A stretch of DNA of 64,000 nucleotides from the NCBI GenBank assembly GCA_040880305.1, contig JBBDIP010000043.1, positions 30,964-94,963 of the forward strand, given 5' to 3'. The translations under genes were made by a program, and so were the position numbers. Position 1 is the stretch's first letter; each line of letters begins with the position of its first letter. Below the pieces are notes generated by a model. The model was not told the origin of the DNA and made no database searches. It saw nothing but the letters and a program-made list of their open reading frames with translations. Below are positions 63,343 through 64,000 of this stretch, one piece after another. The stretch comes from JBBDIP01 sp040880305 (GTDB taxonomy: Bacteria > Bacillota > Sulfobacillia > Fermentithermobacillales > Fermentithermobacillaceae).

Positions 63343-63738
63343 GTGAACCATGAGGACCTTCTGAAGATCAGCGTCACAGAGTTGGAGAAGTTTCTAACCA
63401 CCAAGACAGTCGTAGGGGAGCCCATAGTCATCGGCGACGTCACTCTGGTGCCTGTCCAGACTGTCTCCTTTGGGTACGGCTCGGGTGGCGGTGAGGGCGG
63501 AGACGAGAAGAGCAAGGGAGTTGGCGGAGGCGGCGGCGCCGGGGCCAACCTCCGGCCCATCGCCATCGTCGCGGTGAAGGGTACCGACGTCCAGGTCTAC
63601 ACTCTGGGCAAGAAGGGCTTGGTCGATAACATCGTGGCCATGATCCCCGAAGCCCTCTCAAAGATCAAGATCGGCAAGGGCAAGAAGGACGGGAAGGACG
63701 ACAAAGAAGCCGGGTGCAAGTGTGAGGAGAAGGAGTAA
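63343..63738 (+). CDS. ytfJ: YtfJ/GerW-family sporulation protein
   Basis: The 131-residue protein matches the GerW family: TVVGEPIVIGDVTLVPVQTV, GFGYGSGGGEG-like glycine-rich loop, and PIAIVAVKGTDVQVYTLGKK. In Bacillus GerW is a forespore-made protein needed for germination with some nutrients. The C-terminal tail is lysine-rich and ends CKCEEKE. AGGAGG precedes GTG 63343. Its presence behind an ECF sigma pair suggests control of a sporulation or envelope function, but promoters within the operon were not identified. Confidence 0.88.
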   Translation: MNHEDLLKISVTELEKFLTTKTVVGEPIVIGDVTLVPVQTVSFGYGSGGGEGGDEKSKGVGGGGGAGANLRPIAIVAVKGTDVQVYTLGKKGLVDNIVAMIPEALSKIKIGKGKKDGKDDKEAGCKCEEKE

Positions 63739-63754
63739 TCCAGGAATCTAAACA

Positions 63755-63781
63755 GGAGGGGCCGCCGGCCCCTCCTTCATT
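63755..63781 (+). terminator. Intrinsic terminator after ytfJ
   Basis: GGAGGGGCC and GGCCCCTCC form a nine-pair stem with the three-base loop GCC, followed by TTCATT. The intron begins at the next base. The short T content may reflect interruption of the original T tract by the intron. Confidence 0.85.
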
Positions 63782-64000
63782 GTGCGCCCGGCATGGGCGC
63801 TGTCTCTAGGGTGTAAGTCCCGAACGGCGAAGGTGGCGGTAGCCGTAGCTGAACGGCAAGGGTGTCCGCCGTGAGGCGGAATCTGAAGGAAGCCGTAGGC
63901 AAACCTCCGGCCTGAGGTTCACGAACCCCAATCGAGGCTGTCGGCAGCGGATGAGCCTACAATGCAAGGCAAAGTCCACGCTACCAAGGGCTGCCGGGAG
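63782..64000 (+). mobile_element. Group II intron, 5' ribozyme part (continues past the window)
   Basis: The sequence starts with the group II intron 5' consensus GTGCG and continues GCATGGGCG, AGGGTGTAAGTCCC, then GTAGCTGAACGGCAAGGGTG and GAATCTGAAGGAAGCCGTAG, conserved parts of bacterial domain I. The reverse transcriptase and 3' end lie outside the window. It has inserted directly behind a terminator hairpin, the preferred site of group IIC introns, although the domain I sequence itself does not let me fix the class. It reads in the same direction as the ytfJ operon. Confidence 0.85.

Overview
This 64 kb window is GC-rich, densely coded chromosomal DNA from a bacterium that I would place among high-GC, spore-forming Bacillota (Firmicutes). 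The grounds are: a tig-clpP-clpX-lonB-lon block, in which lonB is a sporulation-associated Lon paralogue; a ytfJ/gerW spore-germination homologue behind a DUF2953-type gene; a type II pantothenate kinase; a cyclic di-AMP (ydaO/yuaA) riboswitch; strong Shine-Dalgarno sites with many TTG and GTG starts; and tRNAs with encoded CCA ends. No rRNA, prophage or CRISPR array is seen, and the species cannot be named from the sequence alone.

Layout. 1-4.5 kb: tail of an ABC transporter ATPase, then MBL hydrolase, ATP-grasp ligase, PHP hydrolase and an SLH-bearing polysaccharide deacetylase. 4.5-7.2 kb: type II pantothenate kinase and a methyltransferase (minus strand), then an Rsm22-like ribosome-assembly protein. 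7.3-15.4 kb: an unstable accessory region with three near-full-length S41 lipoprotein peptidases (one frameshifted), a radical SAM SPL-family gene, a MntA-HepT toxin-antitoxin pair, and a decayed second copy of the S41-SPL junction. 15.4-21.4 kb: methyltransferase, tRNA-Pro, a TldD/PmbA pair, MATE exporter, PH-like protein and a PrsW/CPBP-like membrane protein. 21.4-27.1 kb: secondary peptide metabolism (M14 peptidase, gamma-glutamyltransferase, serine hydrolase).

27.5-32.7 kb is the most interesting part. A sigma-70 type promoter and a c-di-AMP riboswitch lead into four tightly packed genes: a D-Ala-D-Ala-ligase-like ATP-grasp enzyme, an octopine/nopaline-dehydrogenase-family enzyme, a cobalamin-binding mutase-like protein and a second Ddl-like enzyme. 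A third Ddl-like gene with its own promoter lies at 41.8 kb. Together they suggest an undescribed amino-acid-ligase pathway under c-di-AMP control; the product is unknown.

32.7-42.8 kb holds seven tRNAs, the Clp/Lon proteostasis block, a four-unit 52-bp tandem repeat and an acetyltransferase remnant. 43-54 kb holds GNAT, tRNA-Val, AlkA-type glycosylase, MBL hydrolase, MFS transporter, a double carbon-nitrogen hydrolase with one dead-looking half, EamA transporter, NAD-dependent epimerase, prolyl oligopeptidase and a large lipoprotein. 54-64 kb holds a DUF4097-like protein, HAD phosphatase, S9 peptidase, CorA, a membrane HEXXH protein, M20 dipeptidase, an ECF sigma/anti-sigma pair, the DUF2953-ytfJ pair, and the 5' end of a group II intron sitting directly behind a terminator hairpin.

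At least three genes (near 7.85, 54.2 and 58.9 kb) read correctly only if one base is skipped, each in or beside a short G or T run. This may be real decay or base-level sequence error and should be checked before those genes are called dead.
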